Shown: positions 11,711 through 24,555, counted from the first letter of the stretch. The stretch is DNA of 64,000 bases from Pseudeuparius sepicola (GCA_963920635.1 OY987305.1:10021153-10085152); one strand, 5' to 3'. Program-made: numbers and translations. The notes: generated by a model from the letters alone, not told the origin.

Positions 11711-12242
11711 TAAATTGGAAAGGATTGCAGTCTTGTGAGCCCAATTTAACGCGCCTTGTAGATTTTTGAAAAAAGTCATGGCTTACTAGATATTTAGAAA
11801 AAAACGAAATTTTGGCGATTTAATCTACCTAATCCATCTAGCTTCGTTGTTTCTAATTTTAGATAAAAGTGTAAATACCAAACACAAACCATAGTTATTT
11901 CCGTTATTTTTCTGAATAGCCATATCGAGTATTATAAGTTTGTGTCATATTTCGAAAATGACAGCTGTCACGGAAAGTAGGACAGATTAACTGCATTGGG
12001 GACACAAATCGTATTGACACTTTTTATCTAAAATCAAAAACAACGAAGCTATAGACGTATTAGAATAAATCGCAAAATTTCGTTTTTTCAAAATATCTAG
12101 TAAGCCATGCCTTCTTTCAAAAATACATAAGACGCGTTAAATTGGGCCCACAAAAATGCAATTCTTTCCCCACTTAACCTTCCTTCTATCTTCGCTAGTT
12201 TCCGAAATCCCCATACTGATCATCAACAAAAAAACTCACCCT
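11711..12242. mobile_element. Foldback family F, copy with truncated left arm
   Basis: Two arms pair around a centre near 11950: gcgcgttaaattgg and ttactagatatttagaaaaa on the left are mirrored at 12080-12150. The right arm runs to aaaactcaccctg ending at 12242 and followed by ta. Layout and many words match the foldback at 32286-33232 inside the pogo-like element (for example actagatattt, gaattgcag, ctagtttccga). The outer 90 bp or so of the left arm is missing. Confidence 0.65.
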
Positions 12243-12283
12243 GTATAGTTCATTTTATAACGATACATCAAACTAAGAGAACC

Positions 12284-12372
12284 ATTTTGCTTGTGAGGGG
12301 AGGGATGTCAATTACTATTATCTCGGCTTCATAGCCATTATTTGCGGCTGGTTCTTACTTTTTCCGGAGTCT
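12284..12372 (-). mobile_element. Old SINE fragment (3' body only)
   Basis: gaggggagggatgtcaatta followed by a gccattatttgcggctg block matches, with many substitutions, the body of the SINE at 5045-5115. Head and tail are absent. It is clearly older than the other three copies. Confidence 0.6.
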
Positions 12373-13804
12373 ATAGAGTCACCACCACGGTAACTAAATT
12401 GACAGTTTTACATTTCAATCAGTCCTTGTGTTCAAACTTGTCGAGCTACTTTATTAGCAATCAATAAAATTCAATTAAAGGAACCTCGCCTATTATCAGT
12501 CTCTTAGAAACCTATGAATTTGAATTTCTATCAAGGTCCTCCAAGGAGCCAGGAACTTTCAAATTAAAAAACTAATTACTTTGATACTGGAATACGAAGT
12601 GTAAATGAAACTGTTATTTTAACTGCCCCTATTAAGGCTGATTTATTTCAACGTAGCAACAAAGTTTCCTCCGTATCTTTGAAACGGTTAAAACCAAAAA
12701 TGTTGGCAATGTTTAAGAACCCCGTTATAATTAAAAACGGTGATGTTATAAACCTCGCGGGGATTGATGAGACAATTGGCTATTGCTGGGACGGTTCACC
12801 TTTTTCTAGTCTAGTAGGAGTTGGGAATCTCGTCACAACAAACATTCATTTTGTAGGGTTTTATTCGTTTTTTACAAAAATACATTCGAAGTTTTATAGA
12901 AAGTAAATTAGAGAATATATCAATATGCGAATCTCGTCAAATCATACCTTAAAACTTCTGTGTAAGTAAATATCGCATAAAGAAGTGTTATACTCGTTTA
13001 GTTTGAAAGTTAATTTTTGTATCTATTTAAACTAATTGCTTTTGATGAGAACCTCCAAAGTCAAAAGTTAACTTTTTCGCAAAGTTTCATAAAATCTTTA
13101 AAATAGTATATAACTATATAACTGTGCTCGTTACGTGGTGTTGTTGACAAGAGTTTACATTTTTTACAAAGCTCTACAAAACACTTGTGGAATTTGTGGA
13201 GTTTTAGTTTTGTAGCTTTGACGAGAACCGACATACTCAGAAATAAACATGTTTTTGAGAAACGAAATTTACTTAACAATTTCCGCGATACATATTTCAT
13301 ATTTATACATAATAAAGTGAAATCGGAATAGAATCTCGAGCTCCAGTTTGCCGATGTGTAATTTTATAGTTTATTTATACCCGACAAATTGGTAACAGAT
13401 CGAGGCACTTTATAAATTGCTACTGTACCGCAACAGAGCAGATTTTATGCCAAATGTTTTCTCTCCACCGACTGCGGTTCGCTGAGCTACATGGGTGCAT
13501 CTATCGCATCGAATTTCTCAATTCTGAGGTTATTTACTTGTTGCGGAACTGCGACCGAGCTGAAGAAATTGCTAAATATTTATATGTAAACTGGGACAGG
13601 AAATACTCGCTGGAAGTTTCATTTTATATTATTTCATATCCAACCAAACGCTTTTTTATAACTATATTCTTTGGCATAAAGATGTTCTTGTGTTAGCACG
13701 CAGAAATTGTTCAATTGAAAATATCAATTTGATATTTCGCAAAAAATCTATGCCTAATTGCCAATTGCCTAATTGCCAATTGCCAATGGGCTAGTCTGGT
13801 CATA
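12373..13804. other. Unassigned DNA
   Basis: No element ends and no domain-bearing frame. Frames of 70-80 codons occur on both strands but look like chance. At 13750-13790 a short aattgcc reiteration precedes the next transposon end. Confidence 0.45.
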
Positions 13805-14130
13805 CCCAATAAACACATACACGTTGATTAAACGTTTTAAAATGTCAAGACACCAATTGAAAAAAGCGTGTCTTCCATACGTAGAATCAACTTTTATAAA
13901 GAAACGTTTTGTTCTAGTTTATAAAATATTCAAATTTTACGTATTGTTAAAAGATTGCTTTAACGTTCTTCCTAACGTGTGGTTTTAGTGTCTAAATTGG
14001 TAATATTATACGTACCGTTCAACGAGTATTTTAGTTTCTTTATAACGTTATACCTTATTGCAGTTTTAACGTAAATTAGACGTTGAATTAGGTGTCTAAA
14101 AAATGTGTTTTCTTAACAAAACTTTAACGT

Positions 14131-14670
14131 CCATTTAATTTTTAATTGGGTTTTTCGCCACCAAACTGATTGAAAGACAACTTTTTCAAGTTGCCTCGAA
14201 AATTCATAAATTCTTAACACTAAATGAACGAAACTTTAAACGTGTAACTCAAAAAATAACTTCAACAAATTTGTTTTCTGAGCTTTCGGGGGATAAATCT
14301 TCCTCCTTTCTCAAAGATCATGTCACGTCAAAGTGAAGTGACAGATTAATAAATTTCAGGTTAAAATGTCACGACAACAGAAACAATAGCCGAGCCACCT
14401 GCCTGATATTGTACCCTGTGTTTTATCTAATTATCTATACTAACTTCTCTTTGAATAAGTGGCAATAATATTTTACTGAATTCCACTGAACATTCAGCAA
14501 CACAGTTGCCCGTATTTCCTAGAATAAATGCAGATTCTTTAATTTTTCGTCTATTTCCTACTTCTTCTTTTAGAATTGGTTTGGAACTATCCCACAATAT
14601 CCTATGATTGTTATTAAAAGTTGTCTTTCAATCAGTTTGGTGGCGAAAAACCCAATTAAAAATTAAATGG
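14131..14670. mobile_element. 540-bp MITE with about 55-bp perfect terminal repeats
   Basis: ccatttaatttttaattggg at 14131 through gaaagacaactttt is repeated in inverse orientation from 14615 to 14670. The copy is nested inside the 13805-16884 element. The interior is A/T-rich and non-coding. No clear target duplication. Confidence 0.8.
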
Positions 14671-15306
14671 ATCTGTTTGCGCCACAAATAAATTTTAGAA
14701 AATATCTAAAACTTTAACGTATTGTACCCGAAGTAATATAGAATATTAATTGTTTAAAAATTGTATACAAAATGTTCCGTTACAAAATAGTATAACAATT
14801 TGAATTATTACTAATGAAAATATGACAGTCCTGGTGCCAACACTTTTACAAGACATTTTCTTTTCAAATGTTCTATTTTTAAAACTAAAAATTCAAAAAG
14901 ATTAATCATTTTTTTCGAATCTTAACTAATTATTAATTATTTGAATAATTGTCATAACCATCGAATTTTTGACATAAATTTCATACCTAGAACAATTTGT
15001 TTCAAGGAAACTGCCATCATTTAATATATTGTTTTGTTGATAATAAGTTGACTGATATTACAAAAAAGGTTTCTCGATCTTTAAACTTTTCATTTTTTTA
15101 TTTCTTGTGGGTCACTTATCTGTAAGAACCTTCCAATAAAATGCTATTTTTTGTTATTTTGTTTTGTGTTATATTTTTTCGAAAAATTCTAAAATTAAGT
15201 AACATTATGTGTTATGAAATACTGAGTAGGTATGAAGTACATAAAAACTTACAATGTGTAAAATTGTGTGATAAAGATAAATAAAGTTACATGCAAGTCA
15301 CAATAA

Positions 15307-15423
15307 CTATTTTTGTTTCTTTCCCTGATTTAGTCTAGTCCCTGAATGATTTAGCCATTCCTTGACTGTCCAAGCAACCTGGTTATCATTTCTTTCGTGA
15401 ACTGGGAAGTTCAATTTTGCTGC
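15307..15423 (-). CDS. Possible terminal coding exon, unknown protein
   Basis: On the reverse strand a good 3' splice site (ttgttttacag) is followed at once by 38 sense codons and a TAG stop: it begins AAKLNFPVHERNDNQ and ends QGKKQK. The composition (Val-Ala-Trp-Thr, Lys-Glu-Trp-Leu, basic tail) looks like real protein, unlike surrounding frames. A candidate upstream donor, gggtaagtac, occurs near 15827 on the same strand, preceded by about eleven open codons before an in-frame stop. I do not recognise the family. Its position suggests the last exon of a transposase or accessory gene of the 13805-16884 element; a host exon is the alternative. Confidence 0.35.
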   Translation of the reverse strand, partial: AAKLNFPVHERNDNQVAWTVKEWLNHSGTRLNQGKKQK

Positions 15424-15876
15424 CTGTAAAACAAGAATGATCAAAATTTAACAAAGCTATAAAATAAATAGGAGGCGATGGAGAATGTAAATTTCCATAA
15501 ATCATATATCATGATGTAGATCCTTTGGAGTATTGTATTATAGAAAATAAAATTTTGAGAATAGCTTAACCAGTTAAATAATAATGAATTGCCATGAGTT
15601 AAACTGATACACACTGTATATTAACATATATAATGCCCATAAAACGAACAGTAAAAAAAGATTAGTGTGTAGTTTTCCCCAGTTCTGATAATATTTTACA
15701 CACGTCTGCTGCCGAGGATATATTTTTATTAATTTAGCAGTTATAGTGATATAACAATCCCTATTAATTGTAAATTGAGTATATTAAACATGCAGAGCAA
15801 GAGTTTTGATAGATGTACTTACCCAAAATAAGAAAGAATCACTATTTACACTTATTTATTCAGCAAACCTGGTGTA

Positions 15877-16159
15877 CAGGGTGTTCCCGTATATTTTGAC
15901 CCACCCCTAGAGCCCTTATTTTCAAGTTAGAAAAAAATTACTTAAATGAAAGTTGTAGGGTACCGAGGTGTATTGTCCCAAAAATAATGGATTTACAGGA
16001 ATGCTCTTGTCTAAGATGAAATGTTTTCCATGGTAACCTTGATTAAATATAAAGATCCTAGCGGTTCAGAAAAACCCTACAACTTTCATTTAAGTAATTT
16101 TTTTCTAACTCGAAAAATAAAGGCTCTAGGGGTGGGTCAAAATATACGGGAACACCCTG
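15877..16159. mobile_element. Palindromic mariner-type MITE, 283 bp
   Basis: Ends cagggtgttcccgtatattt and its reverse complement, with TA on each side (15875-15876, 16160-16161). Arms of about 100 bp pair well, including ttacttaaatgaaagttgta on the left and its partner near 16077. Non-coding. Confidence 0.9.
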
Positions 16160-16886
16160 TACACTTGCTTATCTAGCTGCGACGCTTTTTCTAATGTTGG
16201 TCTGCCGCAATAATAGAGCCGTGCATCGAGTATTCTCGAGTCGCGCGGTCGCGTGATCTTCTTTCTGTCCACCAATCACATACATTGGTTTATTAAAAGC
16301 CGTTAGTTGCGCGTTTATAGAAACGTTATAAATACGTTCAAATAATACCATATTTTTACGTTATATTTCAACGTTAGTTGTAGGTGTTTAATGAGCCCAT
16401 ATTTTAGAAATTGGTTTCAAGCAACGTTAAAATCAAGTAGGTATCGATAAACGTCAAACATGTGATCCGTTTGTACGTTATTCTGACATAAAAATATTGA
16501 CTATTATATTTTCGTCAAAAAAATACGATTATAAAACGTTTGTTATTTCCAGTGGTTAAATTAATTTAATTAGATGTTAGTTATAACGTTTAGAAGACGT
16601 TAATTGTATTATACCTTTTAATTTATTATCAACACATTAAAAAACGTGTGTAAGATGCTAATATGGTTAGCATGTAAGTTATAAAAACGTGTCGTAATTT
16701 AATAAATTTAACACTTCAAAATAACGTCATATTAACCTAAAAGTTTTCTTAACTTAGATTTTGGTTAAAAATGTTCGCGTAAAGAACGTTGAATAAAAAC
16801 GGTGTTTTTTTGTATCAAAATAAAACGGTTGATTTTCTAACGTACACGTTTTATCAACCAATAAAGGTAAGTGTGTTTATTTGGTA

Positions 16887-17938
16887 TAGAAACCTGCATT
16901 CAGGCGGATATTAGAAGTTTAGTAGACTCCCAGGGCATATTTCATTTTTGCCAGTTCCTCTTTAGTATAATGCAAAATTTTAAGGTATATGCTGAAAGTC
17001 CTCTGTAGCTAAGTTCACACAATCTTCCTAGTTATTATTTGTGAATTGTCGATTTTTTTACAAATCTAACCTATAACTACATATCCTTGGTAATTTCAAA
17101 AACCAAGAATTTATCTAGGAAGAAGGTAATGACAAGGACAAATACACAAATCGATAGGTCAAATATCCATGATACTTAGTATCATGGCAAATGTCTATGT
17201 TTATATAACTTGTAAGCAAGAATATTTACTAATATAGAAAATAGATCTATATTGTTTATATAATATAATATCAGTGCAACACTATTGTCACCATAATAGG
17301 AAGATTGTGGGTATAAGCTTTTTCAAAACTCCACTCCATACTTTCTGCATACTTAGTACAAAAGTACTAAACATATGTTTTTAAACAAACAAAATATGTA
17401 TACGCAAATACTGTGGGATTGGGGTATCTAACAACAGGGACACTTGAAGCAAGCAGTTTTATTCTTAGAATCCAGCCTTATCCAGCAGATAGCGGGTAAC
17501 CATACTTTAAGCTGTCAGCCCACAAGTCACTAACCAATCAGTTACCCTGAAGTTGCCTCACCCGGTTGTGATACAGACCCATGGATACATTATGATGTCG
17601 TTAAAGAAGATTACTACTACCTTAAATATCTTACGGTATACTTTCAAATTTCTAAGATTGTGGATATTTATCTTGGACAAGGGGCTTTTAGGGAACTAGA
17701 TGGCTGTAGTTCACCATTGCAATCATAAAATTAATTTTTAAATTTAATCGTATTAGCCCGTTGTGATCAAAATCGATATAGAAGATAGAAATATGTATCA
17801 ATCATAAAACCGCATCAAATAAAACTCTTACCGAAATAAATGCAAAATAGAAACAATGAATTTGGCGCGACTATAAAACGAGTGACACGTTACTGTCATT
17901 CGCAATTTTACGGCACCTATTGTGGGAACACAGAACAT
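16887..17938. other. Unassigned AT-rich DNA
   Basis: No supported gene or paired repeat ends. Several runs of ta-rich sequence near 17240-17280. Confidence 0.4.
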
Positions 17939-18255
17939 CTATAGTAAAATCGAGCAACTCTTACGCCTGGCGTAAACAAGAGCACGTGAGTTGAAATATT
18001 CGCCAGGGCCGCACTGAGGCACGACCTTTATTTAATTTTAGTTTAACAATGATTTACATCAAAATATTTGGGAAAAGAATTATTGGCTTCATTAAAATGG
18101 TTCAAAACATCGATACAATTATTTGTGTCAGTGTCTAAATAGGTGAAAACAACAAGGTAAAACCTCGTAACTACACTTTTGCGATCGAGTACGTCCCCCA
18201 TTGAACACGTGGTTTTATTTACGTCAGGCGTACGGATTGCTCCATTTTAGTATAG
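17939..18255. mobile_element. MITE family A, copy 2 (internal deletion)
   Basis: Same ends as 1965-2331 (ctatagtaaaatcgagcaac on the left; gctccattttagtatag on the right) and closely similar interior. It lacks about 50 bp between gtacgtccc and cattgaacacg compared with copy 1. Confidence 0.8.
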
Positions 18256-19171
18256 TCTATTTTATGTCGCGATAGTTAAGTTTCTGCTGCGGCAATATGC
18301 ACAAAGGACAGCAATTCGATGGACGCGCGCACTTCTTAATTGAGGCAGTGACGTCAAGCTACTGAGACATCGTTCCGAATTCAAACTAACATTTGCACTA
18401 AAGTTTTTCAGAGAAAAGATTACATATTTTTCCCATTAGACGCGTAAGCTGAAATCAAGCGGTAATTAGAAATCCTAGTGGTTTTTCTATGTAACTAAAA
18501 GCCGAGTTTCAGTTGGTAAGAGTACGCCAACTCCAAACTATGAGAATGATTACTTTAAAACTACATTGTTAAATTAATTCTAATGGGATTCGTATTACAG
18601 GGCACAATTATTTCGTAATGTTCCATAAAGTGCCCGTTTATATTACAGGAATTCCCGATAAGAATACGCATAATTAATTGCAAAAATTCCTCTAGGATTA
18701 CTTTTAGCTGAATAAAATAGATGTCACGTTATTACTCCCATACAAAGTTAGTAGAAAAACGTAAACTTAAACAATGTAAGTACCTGTATGTATTTAATTA
18801 TTCATTATAGGTATAAAAAGCGTTATTATTTAACCCACGAATTTTATACATTTTTATAGAACCATATACATTCGTGTATTGGGTTGGCATGAACTGAACG
18901 ATAGGTATAGCATTGCTAAAACTCGGTTTTGGGTTCAACAACATTTTGCAGTGCATTGTGTTGTCAATAAGGCGTCGAAATTCAATTTATACGCTTCAGC
19001 TAAGTTCGGTTTTTGACAGCGGTAAGACGTTGCTATATCGGGGTTATAAGGCTGCCGTAAAATTGAAACCTCGCTGTAAATCATTATTGGTTGCTCTAAT
19101 TTATACATTCAATTTTCTTTACCGCGGGGAAAATAATTATTTGGTTTAGGTTATTACGTAACGTAAACGTA
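18256..19171. other. Unassigned, apparently unique DNA
   Basis: No repeat ends. A 78-codon forward frame at 18913-19149 shows no family features, so I do not call it. Confidence 0.45.
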
Positions 19172-19768
19172 CCAGTGCCTGACACATTGCCTAAACCTGA
19201 CACATGTTTTATTTAATTAAAAAATAAAATAATAAGCAGATATCAATTCATTCTATTGAAATTTTTATGTTGGTAAAAGTCACAGTATAAGTTATGTATG
19301 TTCCTGAGTTAGTCAACTTGGTTTCTCTATTTTTACTGACTTTTCAATTTGTAGAAGTTATATTCATTTTAATTTCTTAGCGAAATTGTTTAGTGCAGAG
19401 TTGTAAAAAATAGTGTGTAATTACGTGTTTTTAGTGTAGATTTTTCAACTGTCTTAATTTTTGTGGCTTATACTTCTAAGCAAACAGGGTAAGATAATAA
19501 TTTAGAACTATTTTAAATTTTTGAAGATTTTGTATGGGGTGTCAGTAGCTATTGGCTTATGTTATGTTTATGCTAAGGCAATGCCTGACATAGGTGTCAG
19601 TCACTGGGAAAAACACAAGTCATGCAAAAATGATCTCTATAGTCTCTAACAATTAACCTTGGTGGTGTACAAATTTCACGTCAATGGGTTAAATATTTAC
19701 AATGCCTGAAACCCCTATCATCCATTGGCTATACAATGTGTCAGCTATTGGTCACATTTGGCACTGAC
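19172..19768. mobile_element. Small pogo-like MITE with tgcctgacac motifs
   Basis: Flanked by TA on both sides. The left end ccagtgcctgacacattgcc and right end gtcacatttggcactgac are imperfect inverted repeats. Words related to tgcctgacac recur at 19175, 19190, 19579, 19700 and (inverted) 19735. The architecture equals that of the larger pogo-like elements nearby, but no coding remnant is visible and the ends are diverged, so this call is tentative. Confidence 0.45.
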
Positions 19769-20630
19769 TATGTTCGGTTTTCGAATTTTTGGGGGGGTCA
19801 AGTTTTCGTTGGGATACCCTGTATAAACGTAACACTAATTAGGAACCAAGACAAAAATGAGGATATTACCAAAGATCATGATCTTTGATATTACTGAGAA
19901 GTTTTGTTAATCGACGCCACTGGAGAACGTGATTTGGACGTGATGGTGCTGTATGGAAGGTTGCATCTGGATTGTGGAGGTGGGTGGAAGACGGAGAAAG
20001 ATAATAACAGGGGGTTAGGGGTGCTGGGGTGGTGAGCTGCTGCTTTAGGCGTTACAAATGCCCGGGCCATTACCCGAAAATACATCGGGTAGAGTTGAAG
20101 AGAGAAAAATATGAAATTGAAGTAGAAGTGGCGGTGAGCGTCGTCAAACGGCTGATAACGCATATAAAATGAAAGGGCGAGATAAAGAAACGTCAAAAAT
20201 GGAGAACAAATAAAATGTTATGCGCTCATCCCAAAGCCGGGGGTATGTTTTTACACAGTGGTGGGAAATAAAAAGTGGAGGCAGTAAAACCGCGCGGGAT
20301 ATTTTTAAAGCAATTTCCGAATGTACGGTTATTTGTTCTCCCGCATCGGCTAATTTTAGTACCCCTAATTGAATCTGGGACAATATTAAGACCAGGGAAA
20401 ACATAAAAACGCGTTACTGTATTACACGCAGGAGAGGCAGTGGCAAAATGTGCTGGAGGTCCCGTGTAACCCAACCGACGTATTTCGACGTTTTTATCCA
20501 GGCAATTCACCTAGGGAGCAGAATTCATTAAATGATTGTTTTGTACACGCGAGCGAAAAAAGCGGCACGTGTGCGTTAAAATGAATTAAGCTTCCTTAAA
20601 GAAAACGACTGTCGTTTCTAAAAACAGCTA
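19769..20630. other. Unassigned DNA with an isolated transposon end
   Basis: A mariner-type right end (gggataccctgtata) lies at 19805-19819 without a clear left partner. The remainder, especially 19900-20560, is GC-richer with many cgg/gcg words and looks unique; no gene is supported. Confidence 0.4.
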
Positions 20631-22205
20631 AGGTACACCGAGGTAAGTGGAAATATGGGGTAAGTGGATACCAAGGCCAGTAATATCATTTAGAATAGTA
20701 CTGTTGCTGCCATCTACCGGAAAACAATAAGAAACTAGTTCGGTAGAGATAGTGCATTGCAGAAAACTGCCAATTTCAACCGCCATAGAGGTTTCCCCCT
20801 TTTGACATCATTTGCTTAACTTCCAAATTGTGCGCGTGGCGTTTGATTGCAATCTGAAGGACTAATAAACTGATATAAAAATTGTTTTCTGTTGGTAAGC
20901 ATTAATTCTGAGTGCAATAATGTTGTTTTAAATAGAAGTCAACTCCTACACAGAACCGTTAGTGACAAATAGATAGGTTCTACTTGCCCCAGGGTTTTTT
21001 TAGAGTTGGGGCAAGTGCGGAACTGGCAACAAAAGGGTAAGTGGACACTAGGTTCCACTTGCCCCAAGGTTTTTTTGCGTAACTTATTTTCAAATTTATT
21101 TTTCTATTGTAGTTGAAAGTGGTTCGCAATTACATTAAAAAGAGGCCACCGGCAACGTACTCGAAAGAGAACAAAATCTCGAAGGTGCATACAAAATTGA
21201 ATAGCCACGGGAAGAAACAGCTCACCAGGAAGGGGGCGATACATTGCACAGGAATCAGAAGGTAATACTTTTCAGCACAAGAGCAAGGTTGCACCTCTCC
21301 AGCAAGAATCAATGATGCCTTTAGCTGAGAATTCCTTTAAGACAATCCTTCCTGGGTATATTAAGCAAACTCCATTATTCCTTCAGCAGAACCGTAAAAA
21401 AATATGCCCCGGAGCAGAAGGTTATTACGTCTATACTAGCTACGTCGGACAGTAGTGATGGAGAGCAGTGAGCTGTTCCTGAAGAACAGACAGATTCTGA
21501 TGATGATATTGAGTGGGGAAAGTCTCTATCTCCTTCTTTAGAAGAAATGTATCGTTATGCAGACCCTGAAGATTTTGTTCTAACAAAATTTCCCATTACA
21601 GGAAGCACAAGCACCTAATATTTATTATGTGGCACACGTTTTACGTGGCTTTGAAGATGAAGTCAAAATAAAATGCCTTTGAAAGAGCACGAAAACGGAA
21701 CGCAAATGCAAATATTATTATCCCCAAGTTCCAGATATCTCAATAATAACAAAAAGTCAAATTGTTTTTGTACTACCAAAACCATCGTTACAAAAGCATC
21801 ACACAAAGAGGCAGCAATCCCTCATCTCATTTCAAACATCACTCAATCAGTATAATGTTCGCTGATATGTGCATTTTTTTATAATCATATTCTTCTAAAA
21901 TCAAATGTCTAGTTTTATTTCGACTTGCCCCAGTCTTATTTCTCAGTAATTAAATAGGTAAAATACGTATAGGATCCACTTGCCCCGCATTGCGTGGAAA
22001 GTGGAACCTAAGGTACTCAACTTGCATTTTTCAAAATATTTTGGTTTTCATTTATGTTAGAATAATTTATTTCTATTCAGTCACAAAACAAGTGTAGAGC
22101 TACCATTTGCTCTAAAGTTAATTACATTCCTTAAAAATTGAAGTTTTTAGGAGGGCCTAAACTTGAACTATTGATTTTATGGGTTCCACTTACCCCGGTG
22201 TACCC
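20631..22205 (+). mobile_element. Pogo-like transposon relic with gttccacttgcccc motifs
   Basis: Left end aggtacaccgaggtaagtgg and right end ccacttaccccggtgtaccc are inverted repeats, both flanked by TA. The end motif (ggggtaagtggaa or its complement ttccacttgcccc) is reiterated near 20660, 20980, 21010, 21030, 21055, 21930 and 21975. Between the motif clusters lie remnants of a transposase (see 21119-21800). The 1.6-kb length and the missing catalytic core show an internal deletion. Confidence 0.75.
21119..21800 (+). pseudogene. Pogo-like transposase remnants (N- and C-terminal parts)
   Basis: After a plausible acceptor (tttctattgtag) the frame at 21119 reads VVRNYIKKRPPATYSKENK, which resembles the usual N-terminus of pogo/jerky-type transposases (M-VRNYKRK-x-PATYSKE), here with Val in the start position. 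Further on, 21525-21620 gives LEEMYRYADPEDFVLTKFP, and frames up to about 21800 give short stretches such as YYVAHVLRGFEDEVKIKCL and QIVFVLPKP, which resemble the C-terminal tail of the same proteins. The DDE core is absent and frames are broken by stops, so it is a deletion derivative. Recognition is by memory of the family. Confidence 0.6.
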
Positions 22206-22207
22206 TA

Positions 22208-22863
22208 TCAGTTCTAAAAATACCTGAAAAATAAATGTAAAAATCGGTATATCAAGGAATAACCATTTAGAAAAGGCAGCGGAAATAGGGTATGCACTTA
22301 AACCACGCAATGCACCGAGAGGCAGCTAGTAAATATTTAAATTCGGAACGAACTCAGATGTTGTTTGCTTTTGGATGGAGGGATAACGCATGGAATCGCT
22401 CCCCGGGAGAGCCCAAAATAAAATCTTTTGTTTGAAGGAACGAAGGAATGTTTGTGTTTGAATAGGAAATTATCTCGGCTTGCATCGTCTTCATTCGGGG
22501 CACTCGCAACTTTTCCATTGCCTAATGACCTGCAAACGTCGTCGGAGACGTTACACACCACTAAGCAATCGAAACTCTCAAAAACCGATTAGATCACATG
22601 CAAATACTATCCCAACAAAAACACATCTGCTGGAAGCGCGGAATAAACCGAACCTCATTTTACAAGCTTTATGATACGATGGAGCTCTTCCTCCATTAGG
22701 GTTTACTTGATTTTCAATTATTTCAGTAGATAACGGCGAATTAAAGGAAAATATTTGGACTGTGTTAGACACTAAAGAAGAAGTGGAATTCAAATCGATA
22801 GATGCCTTTTTGCACGATGTCATAGATATTCTTGATGTTGTAAAAAGCGAACATGCATATATA
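22208..22863. other. Unassigned, apparently unique DNA
   Basis: No supported gene or repeat. Overlapping frames of 64-108 codons on both strands show no family motif. Confidence 0.4.
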
Positions 22864-23610
22864 CAGGGTGATTCAGTTTTATTCAACAGGTGATAGAAAA
22901 CCAAAAAATAACCGCACTTTCTTGAATAAACTATATGTTTTTAAGGCCTTATAAAAAAGTTACAGGGTGTTAGAGTTGGAAAAATATGTGGACTTTATTA
23001 AATATTGACCAAACTAGTTTATTTGGTGCACATTACAACGGCATGGGTTAGCATAAAACCTGTTAATATCAAACACTTTGAACAACCAGTGGCGGGGAAG
23101 CGGGTAATTAGTACATTTATTGTTTTTAGGAAAAAAAAATGAATCAACTTGTATAGCAATAAAATGTATTAATTTTTTTATGTAAATTTTAATTTTAAAC
23201 AAAAACGTTTTCTTAACATTTCTTATGCGTCATGGTTTCATAGCAAATTTGATTTTTTGTATTATTTCGGGGTATTTCTGAAAAATAAACATAAAAATTC
23301 GCTCGGTAAGTAAGACTCACGGTAGAAAAAATGTATTTCTTACTTTAAATACAGTAACTTTCCCCGATAAACTTACCCATTCAAGGTTTTACTTTTCAAG
23401 ATACAGACCGTAACATTATTTTTATCTTCCTCAAATGTTTTAGACTCTGTATCTTCAAAAGTATAGCCTTCAATAGGTAGGTAAGTTTATTGGAAAAAGT
23501 GACTTTATTAGTAAACACATTATTTCTACTTAAGTCACTTATGGATCAAATTTTTTAGATAATTTTCCGAAATACCCGAAATAATACAAAAACTCGTACA
23601 TGAAAAAAAT
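22864..23610. mobile_element. Foldback family B, copy 1 (right arm incomplete)
   Basis: Starts at a TA with cagggtgattcagttttatt and contains the family words aaccgcactttctt, ttacagggtgtta, gtggactttatt and cgaaataatacaaaa shared with 27903-28175 and 49195-50417. The centre (23270-23590) is itself palindromic: ttcggggtatttctgaaaaa at 23267 is mirrored near 23570. The distal right arm is missing. Confidence 0.7.
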
Positions 23611-24404
23611 GACACATAAAAAGGTCTAGAGGACGTTTTTGATTTCAATTAAAATTTTCATAGGAACTTGACCGTGGATTTGACCATCTACTTAACTGAA
23701 ACTTCAAATTAAAGCGGTACCTTAATGGTAGAAACTGGCATAGTAGGCCTTGGATTTTGTATAAAAGATGTCATTTTTGTTTAAAAAATTCAGTTTATCA
23801 AGCTCTACAATTAAAAAAAAGATACGTGTAAAATCGCACAATTAATAAACATTTTACAGGGTGATCCGAGAACAAACGTCTACTGCAGAAAGTAAATGTT
23901 TATGTACATCTGTATCTATAGGTATTTCTGGCAGTTTTGAATAAGTATGGGTCAAAATTTTCAGTTTCCATATAGATTCTTTTCGATTATTTTATATATT
24001 CTACTAATGCATATTATAGTAACCTGTAAAAATAACTTTTAATGCTAAGTTCTCCTACCACGTAATTTGAGGGTAGCCCTAATAGTTATTGTCTACTATG
24101 TTTACTGAAGTAATTTAGGTAATTTAGACTTTATTTTTGGCCTGGACATTTCACTCAATAATTATATGAATACTAACAACGATTATAACAAATATATAAA
24201 ACAACAAGCAGCCAAATAACAGAGGTTAAGTAAATTTCCCTGGCATTTCATTTTCCTCATTTCATCATAGTTAAAAAAATAGAATAAAAAAGGACTACTC
24301 CTTTTGCTCCTTTTGCTCTTAAAAGATGGCGGTGAATTCAAATAATTGGATGAAATGAGGTTGAAACCCAAAAATATCGAAAAGAAGAAGAATTCAAAAT
24401 CAAC
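23611..24404. other. Unassigned DNA with an isolated mariner-type end
   Basis: An unpaired tacagggtgatccgag end occurs at 23857. No gene is supported. Confidence 0.4.
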
Positions 24405-24555
24405 CTTTTTTTACACTAGTAAAGTGCTATAGGAGTTACTGCAAAATGTTATCAAGAAAATAAGGATGTAAGATTAGCGAGTGTAAATATAATAATTACA
24501 AGAAAAGGTGATAATGGGCAAACACTCGAAAGTTAAGAAAAAGAAAAAACTAGTA

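Larger units (their letters stand above)
13805..16884. mobile_element. 3.1-kb element with cccaataaacac ends and ACGT-rich flanks; superfamily unknown
   Basis: Left end cccaataaacacatacacgt (after ta at 13803-13804) pairs with the right end gtgtgtttatttgg (before ta at 16885-16886); inward, both sides continue with a gttgat(t)aaaacg block. The first 330 bp and last 570 bp together contain nearly thirty ACGT-core words, mostly aacgtt, taacgt or aaacgt, far more than elsewhere in the window. Such dense subterminal motifs are typical of transposase-binding sites in large DNA transposons. The interior contains two younger MITEs (14131-14670 and 15877-16159) and one possible reverse-strand coding exon (15307-15423). 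I cannot assign a superfamily. Confidence 0.55.
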
